From: Paenibacillus glycanilyticus
GTDB taxonomy: Bacteria; Bacillota; Bacilli; Paenibacillales; Paenibacillaceae
NCBI RefSeq assembly: GCF_030161375.1
Contig: NZ_BSSQ01000018.1
Span: 124,001-188,000, forward strand
Length of the DNA stretch: 64,000 bases
Reading direction: 5' to 3'
The notes beneath the pieces are model-generated. The model saw nothing but the letters and a program-made list of their open reading frames with translations. It ran no database searches and was not told the DNA's origin. How positions within the stretch are numbered: position 1 is the first letter of the stretch; each line of letters starts with the position of its first letter. The translations under genes were made by a program, and so were the position numbers. Of this stretch, positions 1-10,200 are shown one piece after another.

Positions 1-1
1 T

Positions 2-892
2 GCCGCTCAGAATCTCGCATGGATGTATATCGCAAGCTTTGCGGTTGGCATCACAACGGTGGTGCCTCAAATTCTGATCCCGCTTGCCGCTACGCTAGCC
101 TCCCCAAGCGAACAAGGGAAAGCGGTAGGCACCGTCACAAGCGGCCTGCTGCTTGGCATCCTTCTTACGCGCACCGTCTCCGGCTTAATCGGCGGGACCT
201 GGGGTTGGCGGTTCATGTACGCTCTTGCCGCTGCCGCGATGCTTGCGCTGCTCATCCTGCTGCGCGCCAAACTTCCCGTAACCCGTCCCTCCGCGGAGCT
301 GCGTTACGGCGAGCTGCTCGCTTCCATGGGCAAGCTAGTCAACAAATACGCCACGCTTCGCGAGTCTGCTTTAATTGGCGCGGCCAATTTTGCGGCCTTC
401 AGCATTTTCTGGACGGCATTATCGTTCTATGTGGAAGGTAAGCCGTATCATTACAGCAGCCAAATTGCAGGCTTGTTCGGACTCATCGGGGCCGCAGGCG
501 CATTAGGCGCTCCGTTCGTTGGCAGGCTAGCCGACCGAATCCCCACCAAATGGATGATTGGCGCCATGGTGTCCTTGAACATCATCGCTTATCTGCTGTT
601 TGGACTGCTTGGCAGCATGTTATGGGCGCTGATCCTTGGCGTCATCCTTCTGGACCTCGGCGTACAAGGCACGCAAGTGGCCAATCAGACGCGCATCTAC
701 GCGCTTGAACCTCCTGCCCGAAGCAGGCTTAACACCGTCCAAATGGTGACGACTTTTCTCGGCGGGGCAATCGGTTCCTCCGTCGGAAGTTACGCTTGGC
801 ATGAATGGGGCTGGACGGGCGTTTGCTTCGCAGGCGGCATCGTTGGCTTGTTCAGCTTCTCCGTGTGGCTTGTTCATCGTCTGAAAGCCTAA
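2..892 (+). CDS. MFS transporter, 5'-truncated by the window edge
   Basis: The frame is open from base 2, so the gene starts before the window and 296 C-terminal residues are visible. They are almost entirely hydrophobic helices broken by short basic loops, the pattern of a major facilitator superfamily drug or metabolite exporter. The stretch GGTWGWRFMY followed by a helix and RAKLP matches the end of the N-terminal half, and APFVGRLADR matches the loop motif that opens the C-terminal half. MFS proteins usually have about 400 residues, so roughly 100 (the first helices) are missing. It would act in the cytoplasmic membrane by proton-coupled transport; the substrate cannot be told. It converges on the glycosyltransferase and shares its terminator. 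Confidence 0.88.
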   Translation, partial: AAQNLAWMYIASFAVGITTVVPQILIPLAATLASPSEQGKAVGTVTSGLLLGILLTRTVSGLIGGTWGWRFMYALAAAAMLALLILLRAKLPVTRPSAELRYGELLASMGKLVNKYATLRESALIGAANFAAFSIFWTALSFYVEGKPYHYSSQIAGLFGLIGAAGALGAPFVGRLADRIPTKWMIGAMVSLNIIAYLLFGLLGSMLWALILGVILLDLGVQGTQVANQTRIYALEPPARSRLNTVQMVTTFLGGAIGSSVGSYAWHEWGWTGVCFAGGIVGLFSFSVWLVHRLKA

Positions 893-897
893 AAAAA

Positions 898-940
898 AGC
901 GCTGTAAAACCGTCATCAACGGCTTTACAGCGCTTGTTTA
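898..940. terminator. Bidirectional Rho-independent terminator
   Basis: Arms AGCGCTGTAAAACCG and CGGCTTTACAGCGCT pair over 15 bases with one G-T step around a 7-base loop. An A-run precedes the stem and a T-rich run follows it, so it can serve both the MFS gene and the convergent glycosyltransferase. Confidence 0.9.
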
Positions 941-949
941 TTTCATAAC

Positions 950-2158
950 TTAGGAACGCATCCGTTCCACCGCATTTTTCCTGGCTCGCTTATACCTGAC
1001 AGCCGGCCTTGCGCAAATGCGCCCCGCATACTGATCAAACACGCCAGCAAGCACATCGTGCTGGAACTGTTGCTTGGCTCGCTTGTAACCTTCGCGCACC
1101 AGTCGTTCGCGCAGCGGCGTATCGCTCGCGAGACGCACCACGGCATCCGTAATCTCCATAAGCGATTCTGGCTCTACAAGCAGTCCCGTCACTCCGTCAA
1201 GCACCGCTTCCGAGGCTCCTCCCGAACGTCCCGCAATGACCGGCACCCGGGCAGAAGCGGCTTCGAGGTATACGATCCCGAACCCTTCCGCATCGCCTTT
1301 CTCCAATTGCCGGCTTACCATAATGAACTGATTCGCCACGTTGTAATAATCATTCAGCTTCTCCGAGCCGCTAACACCGCCAACGAAGCGCACTCTCCCC
1401 GCAACGCCAACCGTCTCCGCCAACTTCTCCAGCCTGCCGCGGTCCGGTCCATCCCCAACAATCACATATACCGCATTCGGGATATGGCGGATAATAGCCG
1501 GCATAGCTTCAATGACGCGGTCATGCCCTTTGCGCGTAACGAGCCGTCCGACGGACATCAGCACATATTTCCCTTCCAGATCATGTTGCCTCAATAATGC
1601 TTCATCAGCCGGCTTTGATCGGAACAAGCTTTCGACTCCCGGATGAACAATGCCGATCCTGCTTGCTTGCACGCCATATTCTTCGACCAACCGACGCGTG
1701 AATTCACTGTTCGCGAGCACCCCGTCCGCCTGGCGCAAAATCAGCTTTACGATCTGGTTCAGACCGATAAAACGCCGAAACATCAGCATATCCATGCCAT
1801 GGACCGAAATGATATAACGACGGCCACCGAATAATTTAAACAATAGTCCTATAAAGCCAATCAACACATAGCCGTAAACCGTCACTTCAGGCTCCTCCTT
1901 GCGAAGCGTCCGTCTTACCTGCCTGAACAAACGGCCCCAGCTCGTGACATCCGCGCGCTCTCCGCGCATGAATGATCCTCTTATCGTCCGATAAGACTGT
2001 TCTTTATCAAATGCCGCGTAATCCGAATCAGGATATACCGGTGCGATGACCGTCATCTCGTGTTTCGTATGTTTGGACAAATTGTAATAATAATTTTGCA
2101 TGCCCCCGACACCCGGTGGAAAAACCCCTGCAACCAGCACGATCTTCCTACGTTTCAT
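950..2158 (-). CDS. Glycosyltransferase family 4
   Basis: This 402-residue protein has the GT-B two-domain layout of GT4 enzymes. The N-terminal Rossmann half begins RKIVLVAGVFPPGVGGMQ, with the usual glycine-rich acceptor loop. The C-terminal half has VGRLVTRKGHDRVIEAMP and the nucleotide-sugar site with its EGFGIVYLEAAS signature, containing the conserved E-x7-E pair. It would transfer a sugar from a nucleotide donor to a lipid or glycan acceptor on the inner membrane face; donor and acceptor are unknown. Its start lies inside the end of the upstream YbhN-like gene (11-base overlap), so the two are probably co-translated and may act on the same envelope glycolipid. The RBS (GAAGG) is close to the ATG. 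Confidence 0.9.
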   Translation of the reverse strand: MKRRKIVLVAGVFPPGVGGMQNYYYNLSKHTKHEMTVIAPVYPDSDYAAFDKEQSYRTIRGSFMRGERADVTSWGRLFRQVRRTLRKEEPEVTVYGYVLIGFIGLLFKLFGGRRYIISVHGMDMLMFRRFIGLNQIVKLILRQADGVLANSEFTRRLVEEYGVQASRIGIVHPGVESLFRSKPADEALLRQHDLEGKYVLMSVGRLVTRKGHDRVIEAMPAIIRHIPNAVYVIVGDGPDRGRLEKLAETVGVAGRVRFVGGVSGSEKLNDYYNVANQFIMVSRQLEKGDAEGFGIVYLEAASARVPVIAGRSGGASEAVLDGVTGLLVEPESLMEITDAVVRLASDTPLRERLVREGYKRAKQQFQHDVLAGVFDQYAGRICARPAVRYKRARKNAVERMRS

Positions 2159-3152
2159 AAACCTTCTCCCCTCGCGTCAGATAATAGACGGCCCGAATAA
2201 TCATCCAGAACAGCACCTCCGCCATGATGTTCCACAACCGGGCAATAACGGATATTTGGAGCGCCGTTTCCGTTCCCAGTTTCATAGCGAGGAAATAGAC
2301 GAGGAAACCTTCCCTGACGCCAAGTCCGCCGGGCAAGGGGCTAACTAGACCAAGAAGCCACGATGTCGCAAACGTCCCCGCGGCATAAAACAAGCCGATA
2401 TGTCCTTTGTCGAAGCTGTTCGTCAACAACCAGAAGGCGATTCCCATAATAAAATGGCTGCCGATAAAACAAGCGAGACAAATAAAAAACTGATTTCGCG
2501 TCAAGCTGACCTCAGAGCCGCCCATCTCTACGCCGCCAAACGACTTGGTCATCTTGCCGATCATCCGCTGCAGAAATTTCCACCGCGAAGCCCGCACAAA
2601 CAGACCCTTAACCAGAGCAGTCAACGGAGTATAGAAGAAATAAATGAGCACAAATATGGCCACGAGAAGTAGTCCAATCCAGGCCGGAACAATATGCAGG
2701 CTAATAATCAGCATCAAAGCGTACACAAGCGCCGCCGCAACAAGCAAAATGTTCTCGTACACGATAGCCGCGAATTGGGCATCCAGCGGAACTCCCGCCT
2801 TTGTCGCCATGACAATCCGTCCGGCAACGTTCCAAATCCCTCCTGGAATATATTTACCAAATTGCGTTTCAATAAAGATTCGAAGTCCATTCAGCATCGG
2901 CAATCTCGTTCTGCTGCTGAATCGTTCGTCATCGGACATGGAGGCATTTACAATCAGCACCCAGATTCCCGCTTGAAGCATTAGAAAGATCGCAAATAAG
3001 AGCAAAGACAAATAAAACCGGCCGTTCGCGTGCACCAGAAAGGACGTAATATCCTCCAGCTTCAGCGGAATGTTGCGCACGATAAAGATCACAACAACGG
3101 CTAATACGGCAATCTTCAGTACCGTAGGCACCCACTTGCGGTACTCAGGCAA
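2148..3152 (-). CDS. YbhN/LPG-synthase-type integral membrane protein
   Basis: The 334-residue protein has about eight hydrophobic helices and the pattern of the lysylphosphatidylglycerol synthase transmembrane family (UPF0104/YbhN), including the glycine-rich SPLPGGLGVREGF motif near the C-terminus. There is no soluble aminoacyl-transferase domain as in MprF, so lysine transfer is not expected. Members next to glycosyltransferases are thought to handle lipid-linked substrates (family knowledge). The start is TTG: AGGAGGT lies 8 bases upstream, whereas the nearby ATG at 3154-3156 is out of frame and stops at once. It is the first gene of a two-gene unit with the GT4. Confidence 0.85.
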   Translation of the reverse strand: MPEYRKWVPTVLKIAVLAVVVIFIVRNIPLKLEDITSFLVHANGRFYLSLLLFAIFLMLQAGIWVLIVNASMSDDERFSSRTRLPMLNGLRIFIETQFGKYIPGGIWNVAGRIVMATKAGVPLDAQFAAIVYENILLVAAALVYALMLIISLHIVPAWIGLLLVAIFVLIYFFYTPLTALVKGLFVRASRWKFLQRMIGKMTKSFGGVEMGGSEVSLTRNQFFICLACFIGSHFIMGIAFWLLTNSFDKGHIGLFYAAGTFATSWLLGLVSPLPGGLGVREGFLVYFLAMKLGTETALQISVIARLWNIMAEVLFWMIIRAVYYLTRGEKVYET

Positions 3153-3263
3153 CCATCAACACCTCCTGGGGGCAGTTAGCCATCTCCTTATTATAGGAAA
3201 GTTCTGTTAAGCGCACTTCATCTAGAATGCCGAGTTTGGTAAAATTTAATACCCCAATTCAGG

Positions 3264-3302
3264 CAAAAAGAAAAGGACCGGCTGCTCATGCATCCGGCCC
3301 TT
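3264..3302 (-). terminator. Terminator of the GNAT gene
   Basis: On the minus strand GGGCCGG and CCGGTCC pair around a loop of about 12 bases and are followed by TTTTCTTTTT. It lies just past the acetyltransferase stop. Confidence 0.75.
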
Positions 3303-3319
3303 CCATTCGATTTCAATAA

Positions 3320-3769
3320 TTAACCCAAGTCCCGCAGCTGTTTCTTGAAGCCTTGATTATCGCTCGAGTAACCAAGCGAGCGGTAGAACTGATGCGCCTT
3401 CTCCCGATAACCGCTGGATACGAAAATAATGTAACTGCAGCCGCGTTCCTCCGCGAATTGCTCCAGACGTTGCATCAGCAATTTGCCAATACCTTGTCCC
3501 CGGTAATTCGGACTCACGACCACATTCTCCACGAGCAGAAACGGATGACACTGACCAACAAGATCATAACATTCGATTCCCATCGCCGTGCCGATGACCT
3601 GATCCCCGTCACAAGCTGCCGCCAGAAAATAATGAGGATCCGCCGTTATTTTTGCCAATGTCCTTTCCATCGCCTCTATATTGGAAGGAACCTCCATAAG
3701 TTCCTCAAACAACTTCGATAGATCTTGAAGATCCTGCGTATTTGCTTCTCTCAGCTTGATTGTTGTCAA
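3320..3769 (-). CDS. GNAT family N-acetyltransferase
   Basis: About 149 residues with the GNAT fold. The acetyl-CoA pyrophosphate loop is visible as NYRGQGIGKLLMQRL, preceded by the beta-strand VENVVVSP and followed by the C-terminal YRSLGY element. It would move an acetyl group from acetyl-CoA to an amine; the acceptor is not predictable. A longer frame reaches an ATG at 3811, but AGGAGAG is placed 8 bases before the TTG at 3767-3769, giving the typical N-terminus MTTIKLREA, so I use that start. The gene stands alone, with its own terminator downstream and a long AT-rich spacer upstream. Confidence 0.87.
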   Translation of the reverse strand: MTTIKLREANTQDLQDLSKLFEELMEVPSNIEAMERTLAKITADPHYFLAAACDGDQVIGTAMGIECYDLVGQCHPFLLVENVVVSPNYRGQGIGKLLMQRLEQFAEERGCSYIIFVSSGYREKAHQFYRSLGYSSDNQGFKKQLRDLG

Positions 3770-4217
3770 CGCATCCACTCTCCTGTTTGGTACTGCATTC
3801 CATTGTACCATTTTGAACGCGACAAAATCCGGCTAGCCGTTTTCGAAAAATTCGAGATTTTTTTCGCAATAAAATTTCACTCTCAGGATATGTAAACTAC
3901 CATAAATACCCGTTATACAACCTTTAAGTTTATATGCGATGCATAGAAATGATTCTATTACGATCATTCCAATTCCCTATTAATCCCACCTTAGATTGAG
4001 ATATTCCTGTTTAACATTTCAATCAGCCCCATAATCCAAATTAAGGCATTGCAGACCTTGTCGAAAAACTGGATATAATTAGCATTTTTACTGTTGACGC
4101 TATCATCCCATGTCATTTATAGTTATTTAGTACTAGTTTGGTGTCGAAATATAAGGGACTATTCTCCCAATCTTTCGACACAACGAGACAACTATATTAT
4201 AGAAAGGAAGTGGGTCT
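3770..4217. other. AT-rich divergent intergenic region
   Basis: About 450 bases without a credible gene between the GNAT gene (left) and the cadherin SLH gene (right). It is clearly richer in A and T than its surroundings and holds a candidate promoter for the surface-protein gene. No RNA gene or repeat was recognised. Confidence 0.6.
4094..4123 (+). promoter_or_regulatory. Candidate sigma-A promoter of the SLH surface gene
   Basis: TTGACG and TATAGT each match five of six consensus bases and are 18 bases apart. They lie about 95 bases before the start codon, leaving a leader of roughly 85 bases. Confidence 0.5.
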
Positions 4218-7200
4218 ATGTTGACCCGAACATCCGTCATTACAAGGATTGCTCTGCTGCTTCTTATATTAGGAATTATGTTTGCCGTTACTCATCCAAC
4301 GGCCACCAAAGCAGCCGTAAATGTCGTGGACATTAAGAGCAATGCGATGAATCTGGGTACACCTACCTTAGTTTCCGGAGAAGCCGGAAAAGTAGGTACT
4401 ATCTACAAGTACACCAACGTGATTACCAGTGACGGAATCACGGTTGATGCATTGGTGACTATTCAAGAAGCAACAAATGGGGCATCATTGTCAGGCAATA
4501 AGCTGGACAATGCCGTTACCGGTCTAAATGATCGCTTTAATCCATGGGTAACAACTAATAATGGCGATGGTTCCATGACATTGCACTTTGAATTCATTGA
4601 CCAATCAACTGAGAAATCTGTTTCCATTAAAAACTTCTTCGTGACAGTTATTGATATTGATGGCGACAGTGAATCCAAGAGAGAGTTTGTTGAACTATCA
4701 GGTTTTGCTAGTTACTCTATCAACAAAAACTCAGGTCTCTCGATAAGCACTAATTCTAATGGAAAAACTCAGTTTGCTGGTGTATATCCTTCACTACCAA
4801 ATACAACTTTTGAGTACACAGCCTCTATGATCGCCAACTATACAGCTCCAATAAACTCTATGGATTTAGTAATTGGGAATAAGGGCAAATTAACTGACAG
4901 ACAGTTCTCCATCAACTTTGGAGCACCGGGCGGTACCTTCTCTAACCCAGTCCAGGTGGACAACCCATCCTCCCCTACCATCAACGTCGCCATTGACGAC
5001 GGCGGTGACGGCAAACTAACCGCAGGCGTAGATAACATTGGCACGGTTAAAGTGTCAGGCACAACGACCGCAGGCGCTGGACAGCCTGTCACCCTTACGG
5101 TGAAGGACTCTTCCGGCACAGAGCGGAATTATGCAACAACCGTTGCGCAAGGCGGATCTTATTCAATCAATCTTGATTTCTCCGCCCTGAAGTACGGAAC
5201 CATTACCGTGTCAGCGGATACGGTTAATGCGCAGGGCAATCCGGCTAAGACCGCAACGGATACAACGGACAAAGTAAATACGGCGCCTACGGCGGCGAAT
5301 GCAGATTTTACGGGCAATGAAGATCAAAGTATTAACCAATCCTTGAATGGTTACGGCAGCGACATTAATGGTGACCCTCTCATCTATGTTTTGCAAACGG
5401 GACCAACGCACGGAACTTTGACTTTGAATGCAAACGGATCATTCTACTATTCGCCAAGCGCGAATTACAATGGATCAGACAGCTTTACATACCAAGTAAA
5501 CGATGGTTCTCTTAATTCTGCTACAGCTACGGTAACGCTTCATGTAACCCCGGTTAATGATGCTCCTGTAGCTTACGACTCGAAAAAGAGCACTGTAGAA
5601 AACACGCCGGTAACGGGAATAGTCACCGGTCAAGACTACGATAGTCCGTCTTTGACGTTCGAGAAAGCGCAAGGTCCCGCCAACGGTCAATTGGACCTTC
5701 AAGCAAACGGTTCGTACACCTATACGCCAAATACCGGTTATGTGGGCACGGACAGCTTTACTTTCACGGCAAATGATGGCGATTTGAGTTCCAATACGGC
5801 TACCGTCACGATCACCGTAACGGCGGCGCCAAACGCGGCGCCTGTCGCACAAGACGGCAATAACAGCACAAATGAAGATACGCCGGTCGACGGCTTGGTA
5901 TCGGCAACGGACAGCGACGGCAATGCTCTGATTTACTCCGTAGTTGCTCAACCAACTAACGGTTCGGTCACGCTCAAACAAGACGGCACTTATACCTATA
6001 CGCCAAACGCCGATTATAACGGATTAGACAGCTTCACTTATAAAGTGAATGACGGCAAAGCCGATTCGAATACAGCAACGGTCGAGCTGACCATTCATGC
6101 TGTTAACGACAAACCGGTTGCGAATAATTCCACTAATAGTACCAACGAGAATACTCCGGTGGGCGGAACGGTAACCGGGTCGGATGTTGAGCCAGGTACA
6201 CTGACTTATGCCATCGACCAACCGCCTTCCCACGGAACTCTCGTATTAAATAACAACGGAACCTACACGTATACGCCTAATCCGAACTACTTCGGTTCCG
6301 ATAGCTTTACGTTTACATCGAGCGACGGAGAGCTTGATTCCGATCCGGCTACCGTAACCATCACGATTAATGAAGTTAATGAAGCGCCTGTCGCCCAGAA
6401 CGGCACGGAGCAAACCGAAGAAGATGAACCTCTCACGGGTATAGTTACCGCAACGGACAGTGATGGCGATTCCCTGCAATATTCGATCGTTGGGCAACCT
6501 TCCCACGGCAGCGTAACCTTAAATCCAAACGGTACTTACACGTACACGCCCGCTTCGAATTACAGCGGAACGGACAGCTTCACCTTTAAAGCAAACGACG
6601 GCTCCGTGGACTCCAATAACGCAATGATCACGATTACGGTCACGCCCGTGAATGATGCGCCAACGGCTGATGCTTCCAGCAATACAACTACCGAGGATAC
6701 ATCGGTTAACGGCAGCGTAACAGGCGATGACGTGGAACAAAGCGAGCTCACCTATACGGTCGCGACACCGCCGGCACACGGCACGTTGACATTGGACCCT
6801 GACGGCCATTATACGTATACGCCTGAGCCAAACTTTAACGGCACCGACAGCTTTACGTTTAAAGCTAACGACGGTTCCGCGGATTCTACTCCTGCTGTCG
6901 TGACCATTACCGTTACTCCGGTCAATGACGCGCCAAGCTCGGAGAACAGTACGATTAGCACGCCGGAAGACCAACCGGTTAACGGCAAAGCAAAAGCAAG
7001 CGATATTGACGGCGATACTCTGACTTATACGCTTGTACATGAACCTGAGCACGGCACGGTTCTTCTCAACCCGGACGGTACGTTTACGTATACGCCAAAC
7101 CCGGATTACAACGGTCCGGACAGCTTCGACTTTAAAGTAAGCGACGGCAAGCTAGATTCTTCCGAAGCTACCGTCGGCATTACGGTTACGCCTGTGAACG

Positions 7201-10200
7201 ACGCCCCAACGGCAAGCAGCGGAAGCAATACAACCGCTGAGGACCAGCCTGTGACGGGAACCGTTACCGGCAGCGATGTGGATGGCACAACGCCAACTTA
7301 TGTTATCGTAGATGAACCGGCGCATGGCACCGTTATTTTGAACCCGGACGGCACTTACACCTATACGCCGGATCCAAATTATAACGGCTCGGACAGTTTC
7401 ACTTTCAAGGCAACTGACGGCTCTGCAGACTCTGCACCGGCCAAAGTGGACATTACCGTTAACCCTGTGAACGATGCGCCTACGGCATCGGGCGATTCCA
7501 TCGTTGTGGAATCCGGCTCCAGCAAGACAGATTCTTTCAAGATCAAAGACGTAGACGGCGATGCCCTCACGATCTCGGTTGAGACTCAACCGGCGCATGG
7601 GACCGTTGTGATCCATAACGACGGCACTTATACGTACACGCCAAATGCGGGTTATGGCGGCCCGGACAGCTTTACTTTCAAAGCTAAGGATGCAACTACG
7701 GAGTCCGACCTTGCTGAAATCTCCATTACCGTTCGTTTGCTCGACGGATGGGTTGGCAACCGCGTCATCACGGATACAACCGAATGGACCGTAGCTCCCA
7801 ACAAGCCGCTCAAACTCTCTGCTGTAACAGAAGTGACGGCCACAGCCGTTACAGCAACCTTTGACTTTGACGGTCCGGACAATGGAACCGAGAATGACAC
7901 GGCAACTCTTACGCTGGCGAATAGCACGACATACCAGACAGATGGTTATAAAAAGTGGGAGAACCTGCAATATCGTCTTCCTGCGGATGCAGCTAGCGGT
8001 GCTCATACGGTAACCTTCGCGTCCTTCAAGAATGAAGATGCCTTGCCGGCAGAGCCAGCCTCCAAGCTGCTCAACAATACCTATACCGTCATCCGCAACG
8101 TATCCATTGACGGAACGGTTACAGACCGCAATACCCGCGCCCCTATTGAAGGAGCAACGGTTACGCTATACGATCCTACGGGAACGAATAAAGTCGCGGA
8201 CGTTACTACAGACGCTTCGGGCTTCTACAACTTCCCGAATGTCCGCACCGAGCATTATTTGATCGTCGTGGAGAAACAAGGATATGCAACTCGCAACCAT
8301 GTCATTAATGCCTTGCCGGGACAAGCAGCCGAGACAACGATTCATCAGGACTTTGAACTGGTGAAATACGTCTTGAAGCTAAGCGCGAATCCTAGCTCCA
8401 TCGTTGGTGACGGGCAGACGATTTCGAAGCTGACAGCTGTTCTGACCGACATCGACGGCAAACCGCTTAATGACGTAAATATTAATTTCTCAGCCTCGCT
8501 CGGAACCTTTATCGGTTCTCCGAATGTAGTAACGGATGCAGCAGGCAAAGCGACGATTGACTATCGATCGTCCAAAATCGAAGGCATTTTATCGCAAAGC
8601 GTTCCCGTAACCGCTACGGCCAATGACGTTGAACGCAGCATTTACGCCGAGGAGCAGATCATTATTACGTTTGAACCTGCTTCTGTAACGGGTGTCGTAG
8701 CGACAACAGACAACGGCAAGCGCACCATCCTTGCAGGCGCTGTTGTCAAAATCACCAAAGACTTTGACGGCGACGGCATTATTGATTTTGCGGCTGAAGC
8801 GATTACCGATGCAGACGGCAAATACAATATCGCCGTGCCTCGCGGCGACGAGAGCTACAATATTGAAGTAATCAAGACGGTTCAAGTAGGCGGCCAGACG
8901 AAAGAGGTTTCCTTCAAGCAAACCGTTCAGGTTGGCGCGGTAAGCGGCAATGCGGGCGAAGTGTTCCCTTCGACCAAGACCGTTACGGGCTTTTTATCTC
9001 AAAAGCTCCCAACCGGCCAAAACGATATGTTGGATCGCGACTTTATGAATCAAGTCATCGTGAAGCTGATTGGTCCGGCACCAAGCCGCACCGAATACAC
9101 AGCTCCTTTGACTGCTGACGGCGTATTTAATATTCCGGGCCTCGAGCTGAATACGGAATATGAAATGGCTATCCTATTCAAGATTCCGGATGCCGATCAT
9201 CCGGGAAGCTTCAAAGAAATTATTATCAATGCAACAGACAACAAAGGCACGTTACCGAAGATTAAGCTAGCAGCCAACGGCGAAATGAACATTTTGAACG
9301 AGTTGATTGACCCGTATGGCGATATTACGGACATCTCTACCCATGCCGCCATTAACGGCGCAACCGTAAAATTGTATTACGCAAATACGCCGCGCAATAT
9401 CTCAAACGGCGTTACGCCTGATACGGAAGTCAACCTTCCTTCTATCGCCGGTTTTGCGCCTAACGACAACGCGAACCCGCAGACAAGCAAAGACGGCGGC
9501 AAATACGCGTATATGGTATATCCAACAACGGATTACTACATCGTAACTACGGCTCCGGGTTATATCCCTTATACGAGCCCAACGATCCAGGTTGAATACG
9601 CCATTGTCCGTCACGATATCGAGATGACTAAGGCAAGCGTATCCTCCGGCAAACCTAATGTGGTTGTTAACGTATCGGTAGACAAGGACCGTCAAGAAGA
9701 AGGCACCGAGGGCAAGATTAAGGTTGAATACCTGAACAACGGCACCAAACAAGCAAACGGCACCAGCGTTACGCTTACCTTACCGGAAGGCACGACGGTA
9801 ACGAATGCTGACGGCGGCAAGGTCGAAGGGAATAAAGTGACCTGGACGATCGGCGACTTGAACGTCGGAGATAAAGGCGCTCGCAATGTCGTAGTGAAGT
9901 ATCCGTCCATTAACGAGACTGAGCTTCTCGTGACGATCGCGGCGGAGGGCAAAGCAAGCCAAACCTTGCTTAATCCCGAAGCGGCAAAAGCTTCCGTGAA
10001 AGTACTGCTCTTTGCAACTGGCGATGAAACCGTGAAGCATCAACGATACATTCTCGGCTTCCCTGACGGCAAATTCAAGCCTAGCCAGAAGTTGACCCGC
10101 GGCGAGCTTGCGGCCATTATCGCGCGCTTGCTTAACGGTGGCTCAACCACGCTTAAAGCGGATTATAAAGATGTACCATCCAAGCATTGGGCAAGCGGTT

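Noticed and set aside
5282..7740. Possible CRISPR or satellite array
   Set aside because: The repeats are long coding units with diverged sequence and no spacers; they translate into one protein domain family.
5475..8006. Several long minus-strand frames under the cadherin repeats
   Set aside because: They recur with the period of the coding repeats and have Arg/Ile/Cys-rich composition; they are mirror images of the repeat codons.
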